Source: Rebecca billardiae RCC1528
Lineage: Eukaryota; Haptophyta
Direction: 5' to 3'
Assembly (NCBI GenBank): GCA_965240325.2
Contig: OZ251224.1
Coordinates: 2,852,001-2,916,000, forward strand
Length of the DNA stretch: 64,000 bases
The notes under the pieces are model-generated. The model was not told the DNA's origin. It did not search any database and saw only the letters and a list, made by a program, of their open reading frames with translations. How positions within the stretch are numbered: the first letter of the stretch is position 1; every line of letters starts with the position of its first letter. The position numbers and the translations under genes were made by a program. Positions 1 to 10,791 of this stretch are shown here, piece after piece.

Positions 1-2
1 GC

Positions 3-341
3 GAAGCGGCGAGCGCCGACGAGCGCTTGGACCTGGACGCGTTGTTGCGCAGCGTGGCGGCCGTGCACGACGCCGACGCGACCTTCGCCGAGCCCATCGT
101 GCCCGGAGCGGACATCGGCATCCTCGCGACACACGATCTCAGCTGGCGGCAGGAGGAGATGCTGTCGCGTTATTATTCGTCAGTGAGTCAGGTAGCTCAC
201 CATCATCTGTGTGTCGCATTGTTATTCGTCATCCTGCCCGTCAAACCGCTAAATAAAAGGCGCGAACCCGCTGGGGAAATATTGCGACAGCACTGGCACG
301 GCCCGCCGACCCCCCCGCCCGCCAGGGCAGAGTTTTTATAA
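3..341 (+). CDS. Partial gene, 3' end of an unidentified protein
   Basis: The reading frame is open from the left edge of the window (base 3) to a stop at 341, so the start lies outside. The first ~60 codons look protein-like, mixed acidic and hydrophobic, including DIGILATHDLSWRQEEMLSR. After about base 182 the composition becomes poor. A good donor (GTGAGT at 183) sits there, so the coding exon may end at 182 and splice onward rather than run to 341. No family is recognised. The true 3' end is unresolved. Confidence 0.35.
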   Translation, partial: EAASADERLDLDALLRSVAAVHDADATFAEPIVPGADIGILATHDLSWRQEEMLSRYYSSVSQVAHHHLCVALLFVILPVKPLNKRREPAGEILRQHWHGPPTPPPARAEFL

Positions 342-760
342 TTATAATAAACTAAAACGGTCCGCGCGCGCGCCTGGCCCTGGCCCCTGTGGCCTGTGCC
401 CTGATGGCTGATGTGACTGATGTCCGGTCGTAGCACTCGTAGTGTCAGGCATCAGTAAGCAGGCTATATAGCACTTAGCACGGCGGCAGCACAACCGACG
501 ATGCACAATAATGGTCCGCCGCCTGCTCTCTGATCATCAGACATCAGATCAGGGGAGACCGAGGTCCGAGGGAATAATAATCTGCTGGCCAGATGCAACC
601 TGAACTCTGAAGGGCCCATCATCACGCAGAGTGCGGGCGCCTCGGCGACATGGGCATGGCACACGACGGTGACCCTCGATCGATCGCGCAGGGCTTGTGC
701 GCCATCGGCCGAGCGCCGCCACGGTCAGCCCCGGGTCAGCGGTGCGGAGCAGCCGTCCGA
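342..760. other. Intergenic, no gene seen
   Basis: This 419-bp stretch lies between the partial first gene and the 3' end of the next gene. It contains a short AT-rich run (around 330-355) that could hold a poly(A) signal (aataaa-like). No convincing ORF, RNA gene or repeat was seen. Confidence 0.5.
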
Positions 761-2128
761 TCAGGCCGGACGCTGGGTCGAGGAGCCCGCGCTCGGAGGG
801 AAGCGCTCGAGCAGCAGGATGAGGCGCGCGTCGATGCGCTCGAGCCGGTCCAGCAGCGCGGTCTCGAAGGGCGTCATCTGCGGCTGCGTCGGCGCGGTGG
901 CGTGGTCGGGCTTGGCCACGGCGCCCGCAGCGGGCGTGACGAGGCTACCAGGGTGCCGGGGATGGCGTCCGTTGGCTTCAGAGGGCGAGGGCTGCTGCGC
1001 ATGGCTCGGCCGCTTGGGCGTCCACGGCCCACTCGTCCGCTCCCCGCGCGGCGAGGCGCCATGGTGGCGCGCGGCCGCGGGCTGGGCGGAGCCCCGCTGC
1101 GGGCTGCGCGCCGGAGCGCGCGCCCCGCCCGCCGGGGCCGCCGACGCCGTGCGAGCGGCTTCGGAGCCCTGCGTGGCGGCCGCCGCGCGCTGGCCGCCGG
1201 CGGGCGGAGTAGATTGCGGCTGCTGCGCATGCTTGGCGGAGTGGGAGGAGCGACGGCGCCTCTTCTGCTCCGTCGCAGCTGGCGTGCCCGTCGTGGCGGC
1301 CGCCGGCTGCGGCGTCGCCGCCGCCGGCTGCGGCGTCGCCGCCCCCGCCCCCGCTGCGGGCTGCGACGAGGTCACGCCGTCCGCCGTCCGCCGCGGCATC
1401 ACCGGCGCCGGCGTGGCAGTCGTCGAGGCAGCGGCAGGTGTGCACGTCGGCGTGGCAGCCGGAGCAGCGCGCGCGGCGCTCGCTGGCGCGGGCCCGACGG
1501 CAGCGGTTCCCGCCGCCGCGGCTCCGACGCCCGCCTGAGCGGCGGTCGCCGCGGCTCCGGCACATGATGTGCCCTCCGCCACTGCGGCGGTGGCGGCGGC
1601 AGATGGCTGCTTGGCCTCGTGCGCGGTCGAGTTCCTCTTCTGCCGCTTGCGCTTCTTGGTCGACGCCGTGTCCTTGTCGTTACCCGCGGTGGCCACTGCC
1701 GTCACAGGCGCCGCCGCCGCCGCAGCGTTGTGCTCAGCCTTCGGCGGGCTGGGTGCTTCAGGCGGCGTCGAGATCGCATGCGGCTCGCCCGCCTTAGCGG
1801 CTGTCGGCGCTGGCGCGGCGGCATCCGGCGCGGGAGTCTGCCCCTGCGGCACGGCAGGCCGCGACTGCTCCGGCGCCAGCTGCGCGGCCTCGTTCGCCGC
1901 CTGGTCCTTGGCCGCCTTCCGCAGCTTCTTTTCATGCTTGCGCTTGCTCTCGCCGGCAGCGGTGCCGTCGTGGTCGAGCTTCGGCTTCTTCGCGGCTGGG
2001 GCCACGTGCACCCAGCCATCGGCGTCGGTGAAGGTGGCCACCTGCTTCACTGGCGGCGGCGCCGCCGAGTCTGTGCCGCCCGCCAGCTGCGCGTTCAGCG
2101 CTGCGAGCTTCGCGTCGAACGACGTCAT
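761..2128 (-). CDS. Low-complexity Ala/Pro/Lys-rich protein, probably nuclear
   Basis: This is a single open frame of 455 codons. The N-terminus is the most ordered part: MTSFDAKLAALNAQLAGG, followed by an acidic-aromatic FTDADGWVHVAP segment. Several basic clusters look like nuclear-localisation signals (SKRKHEKKLRK near residue 80, STKKRKRQKRNS near 170, EQKRRRRSSHSAK near 290). The middle is a long Ala/Thr/Pro-rich region. The C-terminus ends in a predicted helix (MTPFETALLDRLERIDARLI). The family is not recognised. The ordered ends, the NLS-like clusters and the tail-to-head spacing with the next gene support a real gene, but part of the middle could be intronic. Confidence 0.5.
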   Translation of the reverse strand: MTSFDAKLAALNAQLAGGTDSAAPPPVKQVATFTDADGWVHVAPAAKKPKLDHDGTAAGESKRKHEKKLRKAAKDQAANEAAQLAPEQSRPAVPQGQTPAPDAAAPAPTAAKAGEPHAISTPPEAPSPPKAEHNAAAAAAPVTAVATAGNDKDTASTKKRKRQKRNSTAHEAKQPSAAATAAVAEGTSCAGAAATAAQAGVGAAAAGTAAVGPAPASAARAAPAATPTCTPAAASTTATPAPVMPRRTADGVTSSQPAAGAGAATPQPAAATPQPAAATTGTPAATEQKRRRRSSHSAKHAQQPQSTPPAGGQRAAAATQGSEAARTASAAPAGGARAPARSPQRGSAQPAAARHHGASPRGERTSGPWTPKRPSHAQQPSPSEANGRHPRHPGSLVTPAAGAVAKPDHATAPTQPQMTPFETALLDRLERIDARLILLLERFPPSAGSSTQRPA

Positions 2129-2619
2129 GGGGATGCACAGGACCGCGGCCGGGCACGCGCCTTCAAGGAGGACGTGGAGAGCTCGTGGACGCCCTTGCCC
2201 GCGCGGGAGAGCTGGCTCCGCAGCCGGATTCCGCGGTGCTGCTGCTGTTGCGGTACCCGCCTTTCTGCTACTGCGAACCGGACGAAAGAAAATAGAAGAA
2301 CCGCGTCCTGCACTTTTTTTGTCATAGGCTAGCTACGACTACTCTGTACCGGCGGGCTGCTTGGCAACCTGTCGCCGCTGTCCGACGACGGTCCTGCACC
2401 GTGACGCACTTGACGATGCCGGCAAGTGCACGACGTTTCAGCATCAGCGGTAGTCAGCGCAATCATCGTAGTACAGTAGGCCGCGCCTCGACCTCAGCGC
2501 CTGGCCGGACACGGTCTGCGCGCACAGTCTCCGGCGTCCGTGATGCCAATCCGAATCACCTGCCCCTGGCACGGACACGGGCGGGTGCGCCGGCCCGGCC
2601 CGCCGGTCAGGTGCGGACG
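2129..2619. other. Intergenic, upstream of the 761-2128 gene and downstream of the RING gene
   Basis: This 491-bp stretch holds the 3' flank of the RING gene and the promoter side of the low-complexity gene, both read on the minus strand. No ORF with sensible composition, no RNA gene and no repeat was recognised. Confidence 0.5.
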
Positions 2620-3720
2620 TCAGCTGATGATGCAATGACATCCGCCGCCACCGACCTCGGCCGCATCGGGACCCCGCTCGGCTGCGCGCTGAGGCGATAC
2701 GCGATCGACGTCAGCCGCGCGCGTGCGCGGGGCCGGCCCGTGGCGCGCTACGCTGTCCGCTGACGGTTGCCGCGCAGTCGCAGACGGCTCCGGAGCGGGC
2801 GTCGGGCTCGGCGGCTGCCCGCTCGCAGCCGCCGTGCCCGTGCTGCGCCCGCTCGGCGGCGCGGTCCGCGCGCTCTCGGCGGGCGCCGACACCTCGTTCG
2901 TCGACTCGCGCGGCACGCGCCGGTCCGTGTACCACGTCGCGTGCGGCCGGCGCAGCGCGCGCACGGCCATCACCCGGCGCGCGAGGTTCTCCTTGTCAAC
3001 GTAGACCTCGTGCCCAAGCCCCTCGAGGGCGAGCATGTGCTTCAGCACCTTGATCGGCAGCTTCTTGACGCCGCCGCGGTGGGACTGCTCGACGCGGGTG
3101 CACAGCTCCGCCTTCTCGAGGCAGTCGCCGTACGGGATGTCGCGCAGCTGCAGCACGGCGCGCGCCGCGCGCACCGTGAGCTCGGACACCCTGAGCTCTG
3201 CGCCAGACGCCGAGTTGAGCCGCCTCGCCACCTCGCCGATGAGCCGCGGCCGGTCGAACTCGCCGAGGAGCGCGCGGGCGGTGGCATGGTGCACGCTGTC
3301 CACCGCAGCGTACGCGGCGATGAGCTCCTCGCGCGTGAGCGCGAGGCACAGCGCCGGGTCTAGCGCCGCGTCGCGCTCGAGGCGCGCGGCGGTGAGCGAG
3401 TCGAGCCCGCCCCATTTGGACGCGTCGTCGTCGAGGGCGAGCTTGCAGGCCCACTGCTCGCCGTTGCCGCTGGGGACGTAGTGCTCCGCGCGGCACGTGG
3501 GGCACACGAGCAGGTTCTTCGGCTTCGCCGGCCCTTGCCCGCCGTTCGTCGCGTCGCCCTTGCCAGCGCCCACGAGCGCGATGACGCACGGCCGGCAGAA
3601 GCGCTTGTGGCAGCACGGCATCGTCACGGGCACGTCGGGTAGCAGGCGCATGTCCTCGAAGCACACGGGGCAGTCGTGATCCTCCGCGTCCTCCGCGCTC
3701 TCCATCGCGTCCGCACCCAT
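2620..3720 (-). CDS. RING-finger protein with two SAP/ARMET-C-like motifs and a C-terminal CaaX box
   Basis: This is one exon of 366 aa, and it is probably a membrane-attached E3 ubiquitin ligase. Residues ~16-73 form a C3HC4 RING: CPVC, then MPCCHKRFCRPC, then CPTC. Residues ~160-250 carry two helical repeats of the SAP/ARMET-C type; the first contains LQLRDIPYGDCLEKAELCTR and the second KHMLALEGLGHEVYVDKENL. The same helix-loop-helix with a conserved Glu-Lys occurs in Armet-like and some ubiquitin-pathway proteins. A Ser/Pro/Thr-rich linker follows. The protein ends in CHCIIS, a CaaX-type prenylation signal with a second Cys two residues upstream that could be palmitoylated. It is head-to-head with symplekin (262 bp between ATGs). 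RING and SAP-like calls are firm; ligase activity and membrane attachment are inferred. Confidence 0.85.
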   Translation of the reverse strand: MGADAMESAEDAEDHDCPVCFEDMRLLPDVPVTMPCCHKRFCRPCVIALVGAGKGDATNGGQGPAKPKNLLVCPTCRAEHYVPSGNGEQWACKLALDDDASKWGGLDSLTAARLERDAALDPALCLALTREELIAAYAAVDSVHHATARALLGEFDRPRLIGEVARRLNSASGAELRVSELTVRAARAVLQLRDIPYGDCLEKAELCTRVEQSHRGGVKKLPIKVLKHMLALEGLGHEVYVDKENLARRVMAVRALRRPHATWYTDRRVPRESTNEVSAPAESARTAPPSGRSTGTAAASGQPPSPTPAPEPSATARQPSADSVARHGPAPRTRAADVDRVSPQRAAERGPDAAEVGGGGCHCIIS

Positions 3721-3982
3721 CCTCTCGGCCTGGGCGTAGGCTCGCGCTCGCCCTCCGGCAGGTTGGCGGACGCCCTGCTGATTTACTCGCGACGACGAGA
3801 TTGACGACCGAGCGACCAGTTGGGACTCTGAAAAAGTGCGAGATGAAAGAAAAGCCCAGATGCATCGCGCGTTGGCTGCTTGGCTCCGGACGAACCGTCA
3901 GCATCAGCTGAAGCACCCCGGGCGCTGGAGCCCGGCCCGGACTGCGCCCGCTTGCTCGGTTGCTCCTCGTCGGCGCGAAGTC
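3721..3982. promoter_or_regulatory. Shared divergent promoter region, RING gene / symplekin
   Basis: Only 262 bp separate the start codons of two divergently read genes, so both promoters and both 5' UTRs must lie here. No TATA box is evident. This is inferred from position. Confidence 0.5.
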
Positions 3983-6900
3983 ATGGCGTCGACGGCGGCG
4001 AGCGAGCTGCTTGTTGATCTGCTCAATGACGCGATGCTCGTGGACACGGAGAAGGAGAAGCTTGAGATGGTGCACGAGATGCAGGTACGTGTGCACGATG
4101 CCGCGCCCAGCGGCCGGGGCTCGCGCCATCGGCCACGCCGCTGACGCGGGGTGGGCCCCGGTGGGTGCGCGCCGTGCCGCCGCGTGCCACGCCGCGGCGG
4201 CCGCGCGCAGGAGATCATACTGAACCGCGACACGAGCCTGCTCGCCGAGTACCTGCCGCACGTGCTCGCGATGCACACGGACAAGTTCGGCGCCGTGCGC
4301 CGCGCCATCGTCAAAATCGCCGAGCAGACCGCCAAGCGGCACGACGCATGTGCGTGCGATTTGCGCGTCTCGGCCCGCCGCGCCCACTCGCCTTGCAAAT
4401 CGCGGCGCTGAGGCGCGCGGCTCGCGCGCGCGCGCGCGCGCGCGCACTCGCGCATGCATGCGTGCCCAGACCTGCCGCGCGTGATGGAGCTGCTGCTCTA
4501 CCGCGTCAACGACGAGGCGCAGAGCGTCACGCGCCGCGCTCTCTCGGCCGTGGGCACATTGCTGAGGCCTGCGCTCGGCATGCTCGGCCGCGCGCGCACG
4601 CCGCTCCCGCGCACGCTGGCGGAGATGCGCGACCACATGGGCGCGCTGGTCGCGCGAGCGCACGCGCTCCTTGACTCCCCGCACGAGCCGACGCGCTCGC
4701 AGGCCGTGCACGTCACGGAGCTCGCCACCATCTCGCTCACGGCGCGCGCCGGCCCCGTGGGTGCGCAGACGCAGCTGCCGGCCGCGGCGCGCGCGTTCGA
4801 CCTAGGAAGGCTTGAGCCGGCGCTGGCGGGTGCGCTGCGCGCGCGCGAGCTGGAGGAGCTGGGCGCGGCGGGCGCGCGCGCGCTCTGCCGCCAGCTCCGC
4901 GCCGCGCAGCCGCGCGCCGCCGATGCCGACGCGGCCGTGCCTGCGCTGCCAGCCGCCGTCGCCACGGCAGTTGTCAACGCCACGGCCACTGTCGCCCGCA
5001 CGTGTGAGATACACGCCGACTCTGCCGGCGGTGCGCTCGCGGAGGCGGCGCAGCGCGTGCACGCGGCGCTGCAGCCGGCCGCCGAGCCGGCCGCGCCGGA
5101 GGCCAGCCGCGCCGCCGCGCGTGAGCTCCTGCCCGCGCTCACCTCCGCGCTGCAGCAGCTCGGGGGCGCCAGCGATCAGCCAGGCGCGCGCGCCGAGCTC
5201 GCGCGCGCGCGCGCGGACGCGCGCACGCGCGCGCGCGATGCGCTCGAGCTGCTGCGCGCGCTGCCCGGCGGCCGCGGGGCGGCGCGCGCGCGGGACGGGG
5301 GCGCGGACGCCGACGCGTCCGCGCCCAAGCGCGCGCGCGCAGGCTCGCGCGCCCCTTCGCCCGCGCCCTCGCCGCCGCCGGCCGTGCCGCTCAGCGCGGC
5401 CATCGCCAAGTCCCTGGGGGGCCTCTCCGCCCAGGCGGTGGCGAGTCTCGTTGTGGCGGGCGTGGGCCGGCTGCCCAAGTTCCTCGCGGCGGAGGCGGGC
5501 GGCGCGCTGGTGCCCGCCGTCCCCGCCGGCACCACCGTCCCCCACCGCGCGGGCGCCGCCGAGCCGCTCAGCGCCGCCGAGTGCGAGCGGCTCCGAGTCC
5601 GGGCGTTCTGCCGGATTCTGTCCGACGACACGGCGGCGCAGGTGGATGCGAGTGAGGCGCAAGCGCTGCACACGCGCGTGCTCTCGGCGCTCGCGCTGCT
5701 GGCGGGCGTGGGCTCGGAGGAGCACGCCGAGCTCACGCAGTACGTGTGCGCGGCGCCCGCCGCGCGCCGCTCGCTCGCGCTCGCGTGGCTCGCCGCCGAG
5801 TTCGCGCCGAGTCAAGTGCTGGCCGGCGCAGGCGGCGGTGGCGGCGGCGCGGACGCGCTCGGCGGCGCGGACGGCGGCGGCGCGGGCGCCGGCGCGCCTG
5901 GCACCGCCGAGTCGCCCGAGCGGTACGAGACGGTGAGCCGGCAGCTACTCCGCGCGCTCCACGCCGACCGCAGCTGGCTCGGACTGGTCGCCACGCTGCC
6001 CGGCGACGGGCTCGACCCGGAGGTGCTCGCGCTGATCAGGTGTGCGCGGCGCGCGCTCGCTCGGCGGCACGTGTCGCCGGGCTACGGACGCGCGCGCGGG
6101 CCGGGGGCTGCCCGCCGGGCAACCCGCCGCTCGCGCCGGCAAGGAGGCCGCGCGCGCGCGCGCGAGAGGGCGGGAGCCCGCGCTGGGAGGCTCTGAGCTG
6201 CGGGCTGCCGGGCCCCGCGCGCGGGGCCGAGCCCCTGCCCCGCCCCTGCCTCCTCCTCCGCGCCCGGCACCGCCCTTCCCGCCAGCGGCGCGCCCGCGCG
6301 CTCCGCGTCGCGCCCCGCCTCACCCGGCTGCCGCCGCGCCTGCGCGCCTGCGCGCCGCGGTGCACGCGCGCCGCGTGCTCGCAGGTCGGACGTCGACGTG
6401 CCCGACCGGCTGCTGCCCGCGCTCGCCACGCTGCGCGACGTGGTGGAGCACAGGCCCGCAGCGAAGGCGGAGGCGCTTGCGCTCACGCTCGAGCTCTCCA
6501 CGAGCGCGCACGACGCGCAGCGCGCCGCGGCGATTCGGCTGATCGCCAGCCGGCTGCACCCGATGGCTGAGCTGTCTGCCACCATCGAGGCGTTCGCCGT
6601 GAGCCAGGCGGAGGGGCTGCTGCAGGGGCACGACGTGGGGCCGAGCGGGGCGGGCGCGCCGGCCGAGCCGGGCGCAGACGGCGCGGACGGCGCGGCCGCC
6701 GCGGACGCGGAGGGCGGCGCGGCCGACGCGGCCGCGGTCGGGCCGACGGAGGCGGAGGCGCGGCGCAGGCTGCTGCTGCTGCTCGCCGTGGCGACGCGCA
6801 AGCCGCCGCTGCTGCTGGTCGCGCTGCGCATCTTCGCGCACGGCGGCGCCGGGCCGCGCGCGGCGCTGCAGAAGCAGATTGGCGGCGTGCTGCCCCACAT

Positions 6901-8195
6901 CCAGCCGGACGAGGCGCGCACGCGGATCCTCCGCGCGCTGATCGACGACCATCCAGTCGGTGCGCGGCGCGGCTCGGGGGGCGGGCGGGGGGCGGGGCGG
7001 GAGGCGCCCGGCCTCACTGCGCCCGGTGCGCGGCGCGGCTCGGGAGGCCGCTCGGGGGGCGGCTCGGGAGGCGCCCGACCGCACGGCGCGCGGGTCGGGA
7101 GACGCCGCGCCGGCGCGCGCGCCGTGCCGTCGCGCCAGAGCCGCGGCGTGGCGCTGCGCCGTCGCCGCCCGACCCGCGCGCTCGCTCCCTCCCGCCGCCG
7201 GCATCCGGTCGGCCTCACGCGCGCTTCCCCGCGCGCGCCCCGCGCCGCGCCCGGCCCCTCCAGGCTCGGAGCTGCTCCTGCTCAAGATGCTCCACGTCGC
7301 GGCCGAGCTGGACGGCGGCCCTCCGCGCGATCTCGCCGCCGAGATCGTGGCGCGCTGCCTGCGCGGCGAGCTCGACGCGCGCTTCGCGCTGCCCGTGCTG
7401 CCGGCGACGTCGCGCTCGGAGATCGAGCCGCTGCTCCCGGCCATCTGCGCGCTGCCGCCCAACGTGACCAAGGCGGCCATCCTGCGGCTGGTCGGCGTGG
7501 GCATCCCGGTGCGCGCGCAGCCCGCCGCCAAGCCCGCCGCGGCGGACGGCGCGGACGCTGCGCCGGACGCGGCCGCGGCAGCCGGCGCCGCGCCCACGGC
7601 CGAGTCGGCGTTCACCCCGGCTGAGCTGTTCGAGGCGCTGCACCGCATCCGCGCGCGCGACGACGGCGACGACAACGTGTCGCGCGCGCCCGCCGCCGCG
7701 CCCGCGCCCGCGCCAACCGGCGCCGAGCCGGCGGCGGGCGCGCCCACGAGCGCGCCGCTTGGCTCACTGGTGGAGGCGACGCACGCCTGCCTCAAGGAGC
7801 GCAAGATCTTCACCGCCGACGCGCTCGCGGCCGCGCTGCCGCGGATCGTGGCGCACGAGCCGCTGCCGCGGCTCGCGCTGCGCTCGGTGCTGCAGGCGTA
7901 CATCTACCACCCCAAGCTCGCCGACCTCGCCTTTGAGACGCTCGGGACCGCCGTCGAGCGCGCCGTGTGGCGCGGGCCGCACGCCGACGAGCAGTTCGAG
8001 GGCTTCGCCCGGCTCGCGAAGAAGCTGCTGCCGCGCTCGCTGCCGACGCTCCTGCGCGTGCCGGCGCGCCGGCTGGCGCCGCTGCTCGACGAGTCGGCCG
8101 ACCTGCGCGCGCAGCTCCTCAAGCACATCACCGACGAGCGGCCCGGCGGGCTCGACCCGGAGGTGGCCGCGCTGCTCGAGGGCGCGGCCACGTGA
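3983..8195 (+). CDS. SYMPK: Symplekin (Pta1), mRNA 3'-end processing scaffold
   Basis: Five exons: 3983-4084, 4211-4349, 4470-6039, 6385-6959, 7264-8195. Every junction is GT-AG and phase-consistent, giving 1,105 aa. Symplekin scaffolds the cleavage/polyadenylation complex and binds Ssu72 through its N-terminal HEAT domain. The N-terminus (SELLVDLLNDAMLVDTEKEK, then HTDKFGAVRRAIVKIAEQT) matches the symplekin HEAT region. The C-terminal domain has the family landmarks in order: GSELLLLKMLH, a FTPAELFEALHRI segment, then EATHACLKERKIFTADALA, LPRLALRSVLQAYIYHPKL and VPARRLAPLLDESADLRAQL. Residues between the two domains are Ala/Arg-rich low complexity. The length is near that of animal symplekin. 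The five introns-exons structure leaves no stop codon and no phase clash, which supports the model. Identity is confident; exact exon ends are hand-called. Confidence 0.93.
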
Positions 8196-8354
8196 TCCAG
8201 ACCGCGTTGTTGATTGACGACGAGCAGCAGCAGAGTCCGGGCGCCCGCGCGTAGCAACAACTATAGTGTCAGCGGTTATAACTCATTAGTTGATGTATAG
8301 TAGCAGTATATATATATATATATACAGCGCTGCTGCTATACTCAATATATATAT
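8196..8354. other. Symplekin 3' flank with AT-rich TA runs
   Basis: This short region after the stop contains (TA)n runs around 8309-8356, directly at the left boundary of element A. No gene was seen. Confidence 0.5.
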
Positions 8355-9972
8355 ATGACCGCGTTCCGCGGTCCTTTTCCGTAGAACGAACGTAGTTCGG
8401 GGCCCGCGGTGGCGGTGCACCCTCCGTCGCAGTCGTCCCGTACACGTGTAACTAGACTCCATCCAGCGGCGCGCCGCCCCAGCGCCGCGCCGCCGCCGGC
8501 GTGCGCCGAGTGTGGATGTCGGTCGTCGGCCGAGCTGCCCTCATCACAGACGGCCCTTACCTGACCCCCTGCGCGTGCGCGACGGCCGACAGGCGGATGC
8601 GACTCGGCGTGATCGACGCACGAGCGCGACTCTTGCACGCCAGGCCACCGGCGGAGCTGACTGACAGCCAGGGAGCCGGACGGCGCGGGACCGCGCGGAT
8701 TCGACCGTTCGTTCGGGCCTGCCGCTGACCGTCGTCGCCGCGACGCCAGCAGCGCAGGAGTAGATGATCTGCAGGTCAGTAGGGTTCGACCTGCGCGCCT
8801 GCGCGACGGCCGACAGGCGGGCGCGAGGCGTGAGCGACGCATGAGCGCGACTCTACGTGCACACCAGGCACCACGCGGCCGAGCTGACTGGCCGCGAGCC
8901 AGGGAGCACGGTGCGAGCAGCCATGCAGCACCGGTGCTTGCGCGCGCCGCGCGTGCACGGGGTGACACACCTCGGTCAGGCTCGGCACGCGTCGCAGAGG
9001 CACGGCCAGCTCTGGGCACGCCAGGCGCCCAGGCCACGCGGAGCTGACAGCCACGGGGAGCCGACGGCGCGCGGGGCCGCGGCCAGTTCCGAGTTCGACT
9101 TGCGCCTGCTCTGAAGAAGAGTTCTGGGAGACCCTGGCGGAGAGGCATGGCAAGGGGGGCGTGTGGTGAAGTCGGAGACTCCGAGATCGATCAGTCCGGC
9201 ATCATGCGCCGCTGCCCCCGAGCTTGCGAGAGCCCGAACACAGGGCGGCGGCTGCGGCGGCGGCGGCGCGGCCGCGCGCCGGCCGGCCGCGCAGGCATCG
9301 ACAGGGCGCGGCAGGGGCGTGCGGAGTGACTAGTGAGCGGGCACGAACGCGATGTCGACGGCCGTCGGGACCCGCCGCAGACGCGCGCTCCAGGCGCCAC
9401 TCGGCACTTGCCACGCGCACCTGCCCATCGAGCGCCCCCTTGCGGACCAACCAAGAGTCGTCGAGGCTCGCTCGCCACCCCAGCAGAAGAAACCTGCACA
9501 GCACGTCGTCCTTGCGACGACGGCAGGTTTTGAGCTCGCCAGCTCGGTAAGTCAGTGACTATGGAATGGGCTGGCAACGAATAGCTGCGCGGGTATTTTC
9601 AATAAGGCTTGCGGGTTTTAGACTCTAGATACCAACCGCCGCGAAGCCAAGTTCATATTCATCAAGGCGGAGGCAAACTATCACACATGAACGAGAGTCT
9701 ACCCACAAAATCGCGCTCGTAACGAACCGTTACGTTAATGTCACGTCCAGCTGACGTCCAGATCGCACTTTACTTAAGGGAATGAGCTGGACGCGCTTAT
9801 TTTCGGCCTAATAGACCTCTCTATGCGATCTCAAAAACTCGAAACTCGGTCTCCGCCAGCCCTAAAAATCGCCCCCGTCCCTTTTTTCTTGATCAAAGAT
9901 CTTTTTGAAACGTGGTTCGGGCCCGCTGGTGCGGGCTCCACGCTGCGCGCTCCGCCCTGCACCGCGGGCCAT
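8355..9972. mobile_element. Element A, putative non-autonomous mobile element sharing both ends with element B (39403-41922)
   Basis: The left end starts ATGACCGCGTTCCGCGGTCC at 8355 and the right end finishes GCGGGCCAT at 9972. About 70 bp at the left end and about 130-150 bp at the right end (9845-9972) match, in reverse complement, the two ends of the 39403-41922 block, while the interiors differ. The right end carries an AGATCTTT/TGATCAAG palindromic tract and a GGGCTG..GATTTT motif also present in the other copy. The two ends look like short imperfect inverted repeats of each other (ATGrCCgCG). The interior holds only GC-rich ORFs with no recognisable domain, so this is probably a non-autonomous element. 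A target duplication was not found; both flanks are TA-rich on one side. Confidence 0.6.
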
Positions 9973-9989
9973 GACGGTAACTAGCTATA

Positions 9990-10791
<802 letters not shown>

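Noticed and set aside
650-1567. Plus-strand frames of 289-305 codons opposite the first minus gene
   Set aside because: Arg/Gly-rich shadow frames; the minus frame has NLS clusters and ordered ends.
8342-9148. Minus-strand frame of 268 codons in element A
   Set aside because: Arg/Ala/Ser-rich without domain; it overlaps the element terminus shared with copy B.
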